NCBI RefSeq assembly: GCF_003544835.1
Contig: NZ_CP032099.1
Coordinates: 806,001 to 870,000, forward strand
Source of the DNA: Aliarcobacter skirrowii CCUG 10374
Lineage (GTDB): Bacteria > Campylobacterota > Campylobacteria > Campylobacterales > Arcobacteraceae
Reading direction: 5' to 3'
Length of the DNA stretch: 64,000 nucleotides
Made by a program: the position numbers and the translations under genes. The notes under the pieces are model-generated. The model was not told where the DNA came from. It saw only the letters and a list, made by a program, of their open reading frames with translations, and did not search any database. Each line of letters opens with the position of its first letter. Within the stretch, counting starts at the first letter, position 1. Shown here one piece after another: positions 26,720 through 33,209 of the stretch.

Positions 26720-26978
26720 TTATATTATTTGTTATGATATTTCAGATAAAAAAAGATTGGTAAAAATATCAAAACTACTTGAAAAAACAGCAGCTAGAAT
26801 ACAATACTCTATATACTTTTATCCAAAAGTAGCAAAAGAGTGTATAGATGATTTAGTAGAAAAATTGAATAAACTAATAAATCAAGAAGAGGATGATATA
26901 AGAATTTATAAAATTGATATTAAAAATAGTATCCATCTAAAAAGTGGAATAGATTTGCAAAATCCATTTGTGATTTGA
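26706..26978 (+). CDS. cas2: Cas2, second copy
   Basis: A 90-residue Cas2: IICYDISDKKRLVKISKLLE has the catalytic-type Asp in YDISD, followed by ARIQYSIYFYP, the canonical 'R-x-Q-x-S-[VI]-F' strand. It matches standard Cas2 better than the first copy. The ATG has AAGGA upstream and overlaps the cas1 stop by 14 bases. Two Cas2 genes flanking one Cas1 is an unusual arrangement; each could pair with different Cas1 proteins. Confidence 0.85.
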   Translation: MKLHDYIICYDISDKKRLVKISKLLEKTAARIQYSIYFYPKVAKECIDDLVEKLNKLINQEEDDIRIYKIDIKNSIHLKSGIDLQNPFVI

Positions 26979-27188
26979 TAAGAATTTAAAGGGATTTTAA
27001 ATGCTTTTAAGCTACTGTTTTGTTTTGTTATTTAAAAATCTATTGTTAACTTTATATAAGATTTTTTTAAGAGTAACAAAAAACTTCTATCTAGCTATTT
27101 TTGGGCTAGAGTTTTTTAAAACTACTATCTTTTTTATATTTAAGCAAAATATAAGATATAGAAGTAGTGATTTTATGGTATGTAGAAG
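26979..27188 (+). promoter_or_regulatory. CRISPR leader
   Basis: 210 bases of AT-rich, non-coding-looking DNA between the second cas2 and the first repeat. It contains a short stem (CTAGCTATTTTTGGGCTAG, near 27093-27111) and AT-rich promoter-like stretches such as TTAACTTTATATAAG. The opposite array end has the degenerate repeat, so this side is the leader. It lacks the GACA-N5-TGTC motif. Confidence 0.75.
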
Positions 27189-27698
27189 ATTACAACATTG
27201 ACCCGATTTATAGGGGATTGAAACATAGCTTTTTCGTTATTTATTACTATCATTTAAATTACAACATTGACCCGATTTATAGGGGATTGAAACGTATTCT
27301 CGACATTGGAATCCTCCTTGATTATAATTACAACATTGACCCGATTTATAGGGGATTGAAACTTTCCTCCCTTTTTGAATAGGGCACATTTTTAAATTAC
27401 AACATTGACCCGATTTATAGGGGATTGAAACTTCACAACTTGACCACTTCTTCTAGCTAAATCAATTACAACATTGACCCGATTATTAGGGGATTGAAAC
27501 AACTTGTCCTAAACCCCTTTTGGGTATGGTTAGCCTATTACAACATTGACCCGATTATTAGGGGATTGAAACTAGTATCTGCTACTCCACCTACAGGGCT
27601 TTCACATTACAACATTGACCCGATTATTAGGGGATTGAAACAATATTCTTTAAAGGCTCTACTGATAAGAACTTTATTACAACATTGACCCGATTATT

Positions 27699-27775
27699 TT
27701 TGCCTTTGGCAAATTCAGTCATCACTAAAAATTACGAAATCGCCAAGGCTCATTTCTATTTTTAGGATTCAGAAG
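27699..27775 (+). repeat. 77-bp repeat-loop insert, copy 1 (repeat 8)
   Basis: Splits the repeat starting at 27676 between GATTATT and AGGGG. It contains hairpin TTTGCCTTTGGCAAA, then a long imperfect stem (CTAAAAAT...ATTTTTAG outside, GAAAT...ATTTC and GCC-AA-GGC inside), flanked by direct ATTCAG repeats. Variable sites: T35, C45, T70. Confidence 0.95.
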
Positions 27776-27843
27776 AGGGGATTGAAACTAAAGTTGCGTA
27801 TCCATATTTTGTTTTTCTAAATTACAACATTGACCCGATTATT

Positions 27844-27920
27844 TTTGCCTTTGGCAAATTCAGTCATCACTAAAAATCACGAAATCGCCAAGGCTCATTT
27901 CTATTTTTAGGATTCAGAAG
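27844..27920 (+). repeat. 77-bp repeat-loop insert, copy 2 (repeat 9)
   Basis: Same insertion point in the repeat starting at 27821. Differs from copy 1 only by C at insert position 35 (AAATCACG). Confidence 0.95.
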
Positions 27921-27989
27921 AGGGGATTGAAACCAAATTGTGCTAAAGCATTTCCTTGCCCAGTATATTACAACATTGACCCGATTATT

Positions 27990-28064
27990 TTTGCCTTTGG
28001 CAAATTCAGTCATCACTAAAAATTACGAAAAGCTAAAGCTTATTCTATTTTTAGGACTCAGAAG
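27990..28064 (+). repeat. 75-bp repeat-loop insert, copy 3 (repeat 10), divergent stem
   Basis: Same insertion point in the repeat starting at 27967. The inner arm is changed to AAGCT-AA-AGCTT in place of GCC-AA-GGC, two bases shorter overall but still base-paired; T35 and C70. Confidence 0.95.
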
Positions 28065-28635
28065 AGGGGATTGAAACTACAACCCAAGCTCTAGGAACTG
28101 TCATATCTAAATTACAACATTGACCCGATTATTAGGGGATTGAAACGTAAAAGAAGTATCAGAATGAAATAATTTTTCATTTATTACAACATTGACCCGA
28201 TTATTAGGGGATTGAAACAATAACTCTTCTTCATCACAATCATCTTTATCATAGATTACAACATTGACCCGATTATTAGGGGATTGAAACAAGATGGAAA
28301 AATTCTATCGTGTTGATTTCCTTAAATTACAACATTGACCCGATTATAAGGGGATTGAAACTGAACATCGGCAAATATAGTGATATTAAAAGTGTTATTA
28401 CAACATTGACCCGATTATAAGGGGATTGAAACCATCTTTTCAAAGATGTCTTTGTTTGTTATTATAAGATTACAACATTGACCCGATTATAAGGGGATTG
28501 AAACATCTGAACCAGTCTCTAAAGCTCTTTGAAAGTCTAGGATTACAACATTGACCCGATTATAAGGGGATTGAAACTCTTGTATCCTTTTTTTTGGTTT
28601 TTTCTATTCTATATTACAACATTGACCCGATTATT

Positions 28636-28712
28636 TTTGCCTTTGGCAAATTCAGTCATCACTAAAAATTACGAAATCGTCAAGGCTCATTTCTATTTTT
28701 AGGATTCAGAAG
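28636..28712 (+). repeat. 77-bp repeat-loop insert, copy 4 (repeat 18)
   Basis: Same insertion point in the repeat starting at 28613. T35 and T70 like copy 1; C45 is changed to T (ATCGTCAAGG). Confidence 0.95.
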
Positions 28713-28783
28713 AGGGGATTGAAACAAAAAGTCGTATAATTTCCACCATGCGTAAGAGTAATTACAACATTGACCCGATTATT

Positions 28784-28860
28784 TTTGCCTTTGGCAAATT
28801 CAGTCATCACTAAAAATCACGAAATCGCCAAGGCTCATTTCTATTTTTAGGATTCAGAAG
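28784..28860 (+). repeat. 77-bp repeat-loop insert, copy 5 (repeat 19)
   Basis: Same insertion point in the repeat starting at 28761. C35 and T70, identical to copy 2. Confidence 0.95.
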
Positions 28861-28928
28861 AGGGGATTGAAACATAGTGTTGCATAACTTTAATCATTTC
28901 TTTTAATTACAACATTGACCCGATTATT

Positions 28929-29006
28929 TTTGCCTTTGGCAAATTCAGTCATCACTAAAAATTACGAAATCGCCAAGGCTCATTTCTATTTTTAGGACTC
29001 AGAAAA
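28929..29006 (+). repeat. Repeat-loop insert, copy 6 (terminal repeat 20)
   Basis: Same insertion point in the last repeat (28906). T35 and C70 as in copy 3. The right junction reads CAGAAAAAGGGG instead of CAGAAGAGGGG, and the repeat ends in GGGGATTTTGATT, the decayed leader-distal terminus. Confidence 0.9.
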
Positions 29007-29059
29007 AGGGGATTTTGATTTACAATTTTAAAAAGTATAAAGTATTAATAATCTAAAAC

Positions 29060-29090
29060 GACAAATTGTGTCAAAAAAAGATACTAAAAT
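29060..29090 (+). promoter_or_regulatory. Operator and -10 box of the 74-aa membrane protein gene
   Basis: GACAAATTGTGTC at 29060-29072, then 12 bases, then TAAAAT at 29085-29090. The ATG is at 29118. Confidence 0.7.
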
Positions 29091-29117
29091 ATTATAATAA
29101 ACTATAAAGGAGTATAT

Positions 29118-29342
29118 ATGGGAATGCTATTTATTCTTGGAGTAGGTTTTGTGATTTTCGCTTTATTTAAAGTCTATACAAGAAATGATGAGCCAATAGA
29201 TGTTGGTAGTCAAGAAAACGACTATGAAAGAGTTTTATTTTATGATGCTCTTGATAGAGAAGAAGAGAAAAACAAAGATACATCTTCGTTTTTTGATTAT
29301 TTAGATAATGATAATAGTTTTTTTAGTAGTGATGATGATTAA
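29118..29342 (+). CDS. Small membrane protein with an acidic tail
   Basis: A 74-residue protein: a hydrophobic helix at 3-20 (MLFILGVGFVIFALFKVY), then a highly charged, mainly acidic cytoplasmic or periplasmic tail ending in SFFSSDDD. Preceded by AAGGAG. No family recognised. It is the first gene after the CRISPR array and has the same operator/-10 arrangement as the cas operons, so it probably belongs to the same regulon. Confidence 0.65.
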   Translation: MGMLFILGVGFVIFALFKVYTRNDEPIDVGSQENDYERVLFYDALDREEEKNKDTSSFFDYLDNDNSFFSSDDD

Positions 29343-29389
29343 AATATTCAAGAGCTTGTATTCGAGTTTAAATATAAAAAATAAAAAAC

Positions 29390-29420
29390 GACAATCTTTG
29401 TCAAAACAATAAAATATAAT
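29390..29420 (+). promoter_or_regulatory. Operator and -10 box of the beta-barrel/lipoprotein unit
   Basis: GACAATCTTTGTC at 29390-29402, then 12 bases, then a perfect TATAAT at 29415-29420. Confidence 0.75.
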
Positions 29421-29451
29421 TCCTTTCTAAATTAAACAAAAAGGAAAAAAT

Positions 29452-29973
29452 ATGAAAAAAATCACAAAAATTGCTTTAGCAGCAACAATTCTAACGAGTG
29501 CATTAAATGCAGATGTAGTAAAACATTTTGGAGTTACAGCAATAAACTCAGATGTAAAGCTTGAAAATGCAGATAAATTTACAGAGTATGGGGTAAATTT
29601 TGGTCTTACAAAATATTTTGATTCAAATATTTTACTTGGAGTTGATGCTTCAATTACTTTTGGTAATATGGATTTCTCTTCAAACGGTCAAACAGAATCT
29701 ATTTTGATGACAGGTGTAGCAGGTGATGTAAAAGCTGGTTACTCATTTTTTGATAGAAAAGTTGATTTGTATGCAACTATAGGTTTTGCTGGACAAGGAT
29801 TTGACAATGGTGAGTCAGATTCAATAGGTTTTGGATATGGTGCTGGAGTTCAATACAACTTTGCACAACACTGGGCAGTAGCAGCTGATTACAAAAAATA
29901 TGATATGGATTTTGAGGGTTTAGTTGATTATGATTTAAACAGAGTTGGGGTTACAGTTAAGTATCTATTTTAA
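29452..29973 (+). CDS. Outer-membrane beta-barrel protein in the CRISPR regulon
   Basis: A 173-residue exported protein: signal peptide about 1-20 (ALNAD), then strands of a small barrel with GFGYGAGVQYNF, KKYDMDFEGL and a C-terminal aromatic strand VGVTVKYLF. Paralogue of the gene at 15049, which lies on the other side of the cas operon. A strong ribosome site (AAAAAGGAAA) and a consensus -10 suggest good expression when the operator is active. It is followed after 23 bases by a lipoprotein gene. Function unknown; surface change as a response to phage is one possibility. Confidence 0.72.
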   Translation: MKKITKIALAATILTSALNADVVKHFGVTAINSDVKLENADKFTEYGVNFGLTKYFDSNILLGVDASITFGNMDFSSNGQTESILMTGVAGDVKAGYSFFDRKVDLYATIGFAGQGFDNGESDSIGFGYGAGVQYNFAQHWAVAADYKKYDMDFEGLVDYDLNRVGVTVKYLF

Positions 29974-29996
29974 AACTATTTAAACAAGGAAAAAAT

Positions 29997-30284
29997 ATGA
30001 AAAAAAAATTATTTCTAAGCTTAGGTTTATTGTTTACTATTTTGGCTTTTACAGGATGCAATGAAGATACAAATCAATCAAAAATTTGTATCTATGCAAA
30101 TGAAGAGGAAGCAAGTAAGTGCAAAGCTGGAGAGCTTTCATTTTTTGCACCAAACTCTTGGGGAAGTGAAAGATTGCCATTAATCGCAATAGCTACATAT
30201 TGTGACACGAATCATCAAATTATAATGAACAATTCAGGTGTAATTTGTAGATTTATAAATAAAAGAGAAGGTATTGATAAATAA
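29997..30284 (+). CDS. Small lipoprotein
   Basis: A 95-residue protein with a lipoprotein signal: basic start, hydrophobic core, and lipobox LAFTGC with the lipidated Cys at about position 21. The mature part has four more cysteines (ICIY, SKCK, TYCD, VICR) that could form two disulfides in the periplasm. No family recognised. Co-transcribed with the beta-barrel gene under the shared operator, and ends before a strong terminator. Confidence 0.65.
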   Translation: MKKKLFLSLGLLFTILAFTGCNEDTNQSKICIYANEEEASKCKAGELSFFAPNSWGSERLPLIAIATYCDTNHQIIMNNSGVICRFINKREGIDK

Positions 30285-30299
30285 TCAAATCTCTCATTG

Positions 30300-30334
30300 G
30301 CAACTAACTATCTATTTCATATCTAGTTAGTTGC
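30300..30334 (+). terminator. Intrinsic terminator after the lipoprotein gene
   Basis: 11-bp perfect stem GCAACTAACTA / TAGTTAGTTGC with a 13-nt loop, just after the lipoprotein stop and before the next operator. The following sequence is A-rich rather than T-rich, so efficiency on the plus strand is uncertain. Confidence 0.6.
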
Positions 30335-30353
30335 TAAAATAAAAATAAAAAAC

Positions 30354-30384
30354 GACAATTTCTGTCAAACTTTTTGTATAAAAT
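30354..30384 (+). promoter_or_regulatory. Operator and -10 box of the 133-aa membrane protein gene
   Basis: GACAATTTCTGTC at 30354-30366 (identical to the csx20 operator), then 12 bases, then TAAAAT at 30379-30384. Confidence 0.75.
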
Positions 30385-30407
30385 AATAAAAACAAAAAGG
30401 AGACAAA

Positions 30408-30809
30408 ATGAATAGAAACTTCGAACCAGTTTGGGCAGTAAATAGCAGTGAAGTGGGACTTATATTTTTAGGAACACTACTAATTATGGCATTCCCAATC
30501 TTACCTATTTTGGATATACCTACTTTTTTTGTAAAAACAGAGCTAAAAGATTTTCCTTTGATAGTTAAAATTGCAGCTTATGCTTTTTTTATTTGGTTTT
30601 ATATTTATGTAGTAATTCGTTTAGAGATGAAGCTTTTATCTATCTTTTTTAACAATTTTGTAAGAAAACACTATGTAAAAATTGTCTATATTCAGACAAT
30701 TCCTCTTGCATTTCTTATCTCTTCATTTAGATCAGAGAGTTTTGAAGCTCATTTCTCTTTTGTGATTACACTACTTCTTGAACTACTTTTTAAATGGTTA
30801 TTTACATAA
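30408..30809 (+). CDS. Multi-pass membrane protein in the CRISPR regulon
   Basis: A 133-residue protein with about four membrane helices (roughly 16-36, 48-72, 88-106 and 112-130) and no signal peptide. I recognise no domain. AAAGGAGA precedes the ATG. Its operator is base-for-base the same as that of the interference operon. It lies 49 bases upstream of the WYL regulator gene, which has its own -10 box. Confidence 0.6.
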   Translation: MNRNFEPVWAVNSSEVGLIFLGTLLIMAFPILPILDIPTFFVKTELKDFPLIVKIAAYAFFIWFYIYVVIRLEMKLLSIFFNNFVRKHYVKIVYIQTIPLAFLISSFRSESFEAHFSFVITLLLELLFKWLFT

Positions 30810-30858
30810 TTTAGCCTCAAATAGGTATAATAAAAACTTTTAAAAAAGAGGTAAAAAC

Positions 30859-31782
30859 TTGCAAACAAAAAAATCAATACTCCAACTACAACTACTAAAA
30901 GAGCTATTAGAAGGAAAAAAAGTTTGTTTAAAAACTTTCTCATCAAAATTTGATATAAGTCTTAGAAGTGCTCAAAGATATATGCAAGATTTAATAGAAG
31001 TTTTTGGTGATAATATACTAAAAGATAGTGAGCTTTATAGTTTTGTTTCACACTCTATTTTGGATAAAAATATTTTGAATTTCAATAAAAAAGAGCTAGA
31101 AAACTTTGTAGATTTGTACTCTTTGCTCGATTTTGATTTTTCAACAAAACTAGATGATAAAAACAGAACAATACTTCAAAAAATGGAAAAAAAGTACTCT
31201 TCTACATATTTAATAAAACAAAACCCATTTGAAAATTTTTTACAAAAAAAAGAGTTATTGTTTCAAATAAAAGATGCAATCAAAAATAGAAGATATGCAA
31301 AAATAGAGTATACAAGTGACAAAAAATATATTTTTGATCAAGCAAAGATTTTAAAAATAGTATTTGCTGAAGGAAATTTTTATATCGCAGCTTTAACACC
31401 TGATGAGATAAATAGTGGTTTCAAGTTTTTAAGATTGAGTTTTGTAGATAAGATAGATTTGTATGCAACTACTTTTAAAAAAGAGTATGAAGCAGAGGAT
31501 TTTTTAAAAAAATTTCAAACTCTTTTTTCAAACTACAAAAAAGAGCCATTTGAAGTAGTTTTAAAAATAGATGAGAGTGTAAAAAGATTTTTTATAAATA
31601 AGAAGTTTCTATCTTCACAAACAATTTTAGAAAACAAAGATGATTTAATAGTAAGTTTCAAAGTTACAAATAGTATGGAGATTTTACCTTTGGTTAAAAA
31701 GTGGTTACCAAATATAAAAATAGTCTCTCCAAAAGAGATAAAAGAGCAGTTTGAAGAAGAGTTAAGAGAGTATTTGAAATAA
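30859..31782 (+). CDS. HTH-WYL domain transcriptional regulator
   Basis: A 307-residue regulator. The N-terminal helix-turn-helix lies at about 5-50 (CLKTFSSKFDISLRSAQRYM), and a WYL domain at about 135-215 contains RRYAKIEYTS and, in place of the literal WYL triplet, GNFYIAALTPDE. A WCX-like C-terminal extension follows. WYL proteins are often activators or repressors sensing nucleic-acid ligands and are repeatedly linked to CRISPR and phage-defence loci. The start is TTG with AAGAGG upstream; no ATG fits. TATAAT at 30826-30831 gives it a separate promoter without the operator. It is the likely reader of the five GACA-N5-TGTC sites. Confidence 0.82.
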   Translation: MQTKKSILQLQLLKELLEGKKVCLKTFSSKFDISLRSAQRYMQDLIEVFGDNILKDSELYSFVSHSILDKNILNFNKKELENFVDLYSLLDFDFSTKLDDKNRTILQKMEKKYSSTYLIKQNPFENFLQKKELLFQIKDAIKNRRYAKIEYTSDKKYIFDQAKILKIVFAEGNFYIAALTPDEINSGFKFLRLSFVDKIDLYATTFKKEYEAEDFLKKFQTLFSNYKKEPFEVVLKIDESVKRFFINKKFLSSQTILENKDDLIVSFKVTNSMEILPLVKKWLPNIKIVSPKEIKEQFEEELREYLK

Positions 31783-31832
31783 TATTTTGTTATAAGAAGA
31801 TACAATATTAAACTAAAAAAATAGGAGACAAA

Positions 31833-32762
31833 ATGGAAGCAACAATAACATTTGCAATTGCAATAATATTTTTTGCAATCGTAATAATAACAAGAGGTGT
31901 AAAAATAGTATCTCAATCAGATTTATATGTGGTTGAAAGATTAGGTAAATTTCACAAAGTTTTACATGGTGGATTTCATATAATTATTCCAATTATAGAC
32001 AATGTAAGATCAATTTTAACATCAAGAGAGCAGTTGGTTGATATAAATAGACAAGCTGTTATTACAAAAGATAATGTAAATATCTCAATAGATGGTATTG
32101 TTTTTTGTAAAGTCGATGATGCTACTATGGCAACATACAATGTTATGAATTTCAAAGATGCAATTGCAAACTTAGCAATGACAACTTTAAGAGCTGAAAT
32201 TGGAGCTATGGTTTTAGATGATACTTTATCAAATAGAGAGACTTTGAATGCAAAACTTCAAACAGAGCTAGGAAGTGCCGCTGCAAACTGGGGAATTAAA
32301 GTAACAAGAGTTGAAATAGCAGATATCTCTGTTCCTGCATCAATAGAAAAAGCTATGAATATGCAAATGGAAGCTGAGAGAGAAAAAAGAGCTATTCAAA
32401 CAAGAGCAGAGGCTCAAAAAGAGGCACAAATTAGAGAAGCAGAAGCTTTTAAACAAAGTGAAATTTTAAAAGCTGAAGCAATAGAGAGAATGGCAGATGC
32501 AAAAAAATATGAGCAAGAAAAAGTTGCAGCTGGTCAAAAAGAGGCTATGAATTTAATAAACGAAGCAATGAATCAAAATGAAAAAGCAGCTGAGTTTTTA
32601 CTTGCAAAAGATAGAGTTGCTGCTTTTAAAGCCTTAGCAGAAAGCTCTAGTACTGATAAAATGATACTTCCTTATGAAGTAACACAGATGATTGGAAGTA
32701 CATCAGTTTTAGGAGATGCTTTTTTCAAAGGTGCATCAAACACAAAGGCAAACAATGCCTAG
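31833..32762 (+). CDS. SPFH/stomatin family membrane protein (QmcA-like)
   Basis: A 309-residue protein with an N-terminal membrane helix (4-25), an SPFH/band 7 domain (about 25-190: VVERLGKFHKVLHGGFH, LVDINRQAVITKDNV, TLRAEIGAMVLDDTLSNRE) and a long helical, Ala/Glu-rich region ending in a conserved C-terminal MILPYEVTQMIGS. Such proteins form oligomeric membrane scaffolds linked to protease control and lipid microdomains. The NfeD gene that overlaps downstream is the standard partner. Confidence 0.9.
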   Translation: MEATITFAIAIIFFAIVIITRGVKIVSQSDLYVVERLGKFHKVLHGGFHIIIPIIDNVRSILTSREQLVDINRQAVITKDNVNISIDGIVFCKVDDATMATYNVMNFKDAIANLAMTTLRAEIGAMVLDDTLSNRETLNAKLQTELGSAAANWGIKVTRVEIADISVPASIEKAMNMQMEAEREKRAIQTRAEAQKEAQIREAEAFKQSEILKAEAIERMADAKKYEQEKVAAGQKEAMNLINEAMNQNEKAAEFLLAKDRVAAFKALAESSSTDKMILPYEVTQMIGSTSVLGDAFFKGASNTKANNA

Positions 32763-33189
32763 TGCAATGGAATTTTATACTCTAATAGCTTTAGGAATTT
32801 TACTTTTGGCTTTTGAAGTATTTGTAACATCTTTTGTGATTGTTTGGTTTGCTTTAGGATTTATTTTAGTTGGTTTTATATCACTTTTTTATGGTTTTGA
32901 AAATATCCTTTGGCAACTTATTTTAATATCTGTTTTATCAATGTTTTTATTAATTCTTTTTAGAAAAAAAGCATTAAAAAGATTTTCAAAAAGTGAAAAA
33001 GATATAAGTGATAACTTTTTCAATGAGAAAGGTATTGGAGAGTTTAAGCTAGGGCAAATATTTTATAAAGGAACTTTTTGGCAAATTGAACCAAGTTTTG
33101 ATATAAAAAATTTAAGTGAAAATGAAAAAGTAAAAGTTTTAAAAATTGAGAACAATTTAATATATATTGAAAAACTAGATAAGAGATAA
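32755..33189 (+). CDS. NfeD family membrane protein
   Basis: A 144-residue protein with two to three hydrophobic helices in the first 75 residues and a C-terminal OB-fold-like domain (IGEFKLGQIFYKGTFWQIEP, then VKVLKIENNLIYIE). NfeD proteins pair with stomatins. The ATG at 32755 (AAAGG upstream) overlaps the last 8 bases of the stomatin gene; an ATG at 32767 is a fallback. Confidence 0.85.
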   Translation: MPSAMEFYTLIALGILLLAFEVFVTSFVIVWFALGFILVGFISLFYGFENILWQLILISVLSMFLLILFRKKALKRFSKSEKDISDNFFNEKGIGEFKLGQIFYKGTFWQIEPSFDIKNLSENEKVKVLKIENNLIYIEKLDKR

Positions 33190-33209
33190 AATAAGAAAAA
33201 GAATAGAAA

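Larger units (their letters stand above)
27189..29019 (+). CRISPR. CRISPR array of 20 repeats, six of them split by a 77-bp insert
   Basis: Repeat unit 36 nt, beginning ATTACAACATTGACCCGATT and ending AGGGGATTGAAAC. The hairpin is CCC...GGGG with an 8-nt loop; the last 8 nt ATTGAAAC are the expected crRNA handle. Repeat starts: 27189, 27258, 27327, 27396 (loop GATTTATA); 27465, 27537, 27606 (GATTATTA); 27676, 27821, 27967 (insert-bearing); 28111, 28183, 28255 (GATTATTA); 28326, 28397, 28469, 28542 (GATTATAA); 28613, 28761, 28906 (insert-bearing, the last with a decayed 3' end). All differences among the 14 plain repeats lie in the loop. Nineteen unique spacers of 32-37 nt: the first ten are mostly 33, most of the rest 35-36. 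Transcription is on the plus strand from the leader. Confidence 0.97.

Noticed and set aside
27001-27201. A 66-codon open frame running from the leader into the first CRISPR repeat
   Set aside because: It ends inside repeat 1, has low-complexity hydrophobic composition and no good ribosome site; the region is better read as the CRISPR leader.
27699-27775. The insert as a small self-cleaving ribozyme
   Set aside because: The minus strand has GTGATGA and the plus strand has CGAAA, but they are on opposite strands and the hammerhead core CTGATGA...GAAA is not formed on either one.
27167-28292. Several open frames across the array with a repeated NIDPIYRGL or PNNRVNVVI pattern
   Set aside because: They are translations of the CRISPR repeat itself on one strand or the other; spacer lengths do not preserve a frame along the array.
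31533-31916. A 127-codon minus-strand frame across the WYL gene end and the stomatin promoter
   Set aside because: Tyr/Cys-rich low-complexity translation, antisense to a clearly coding region.
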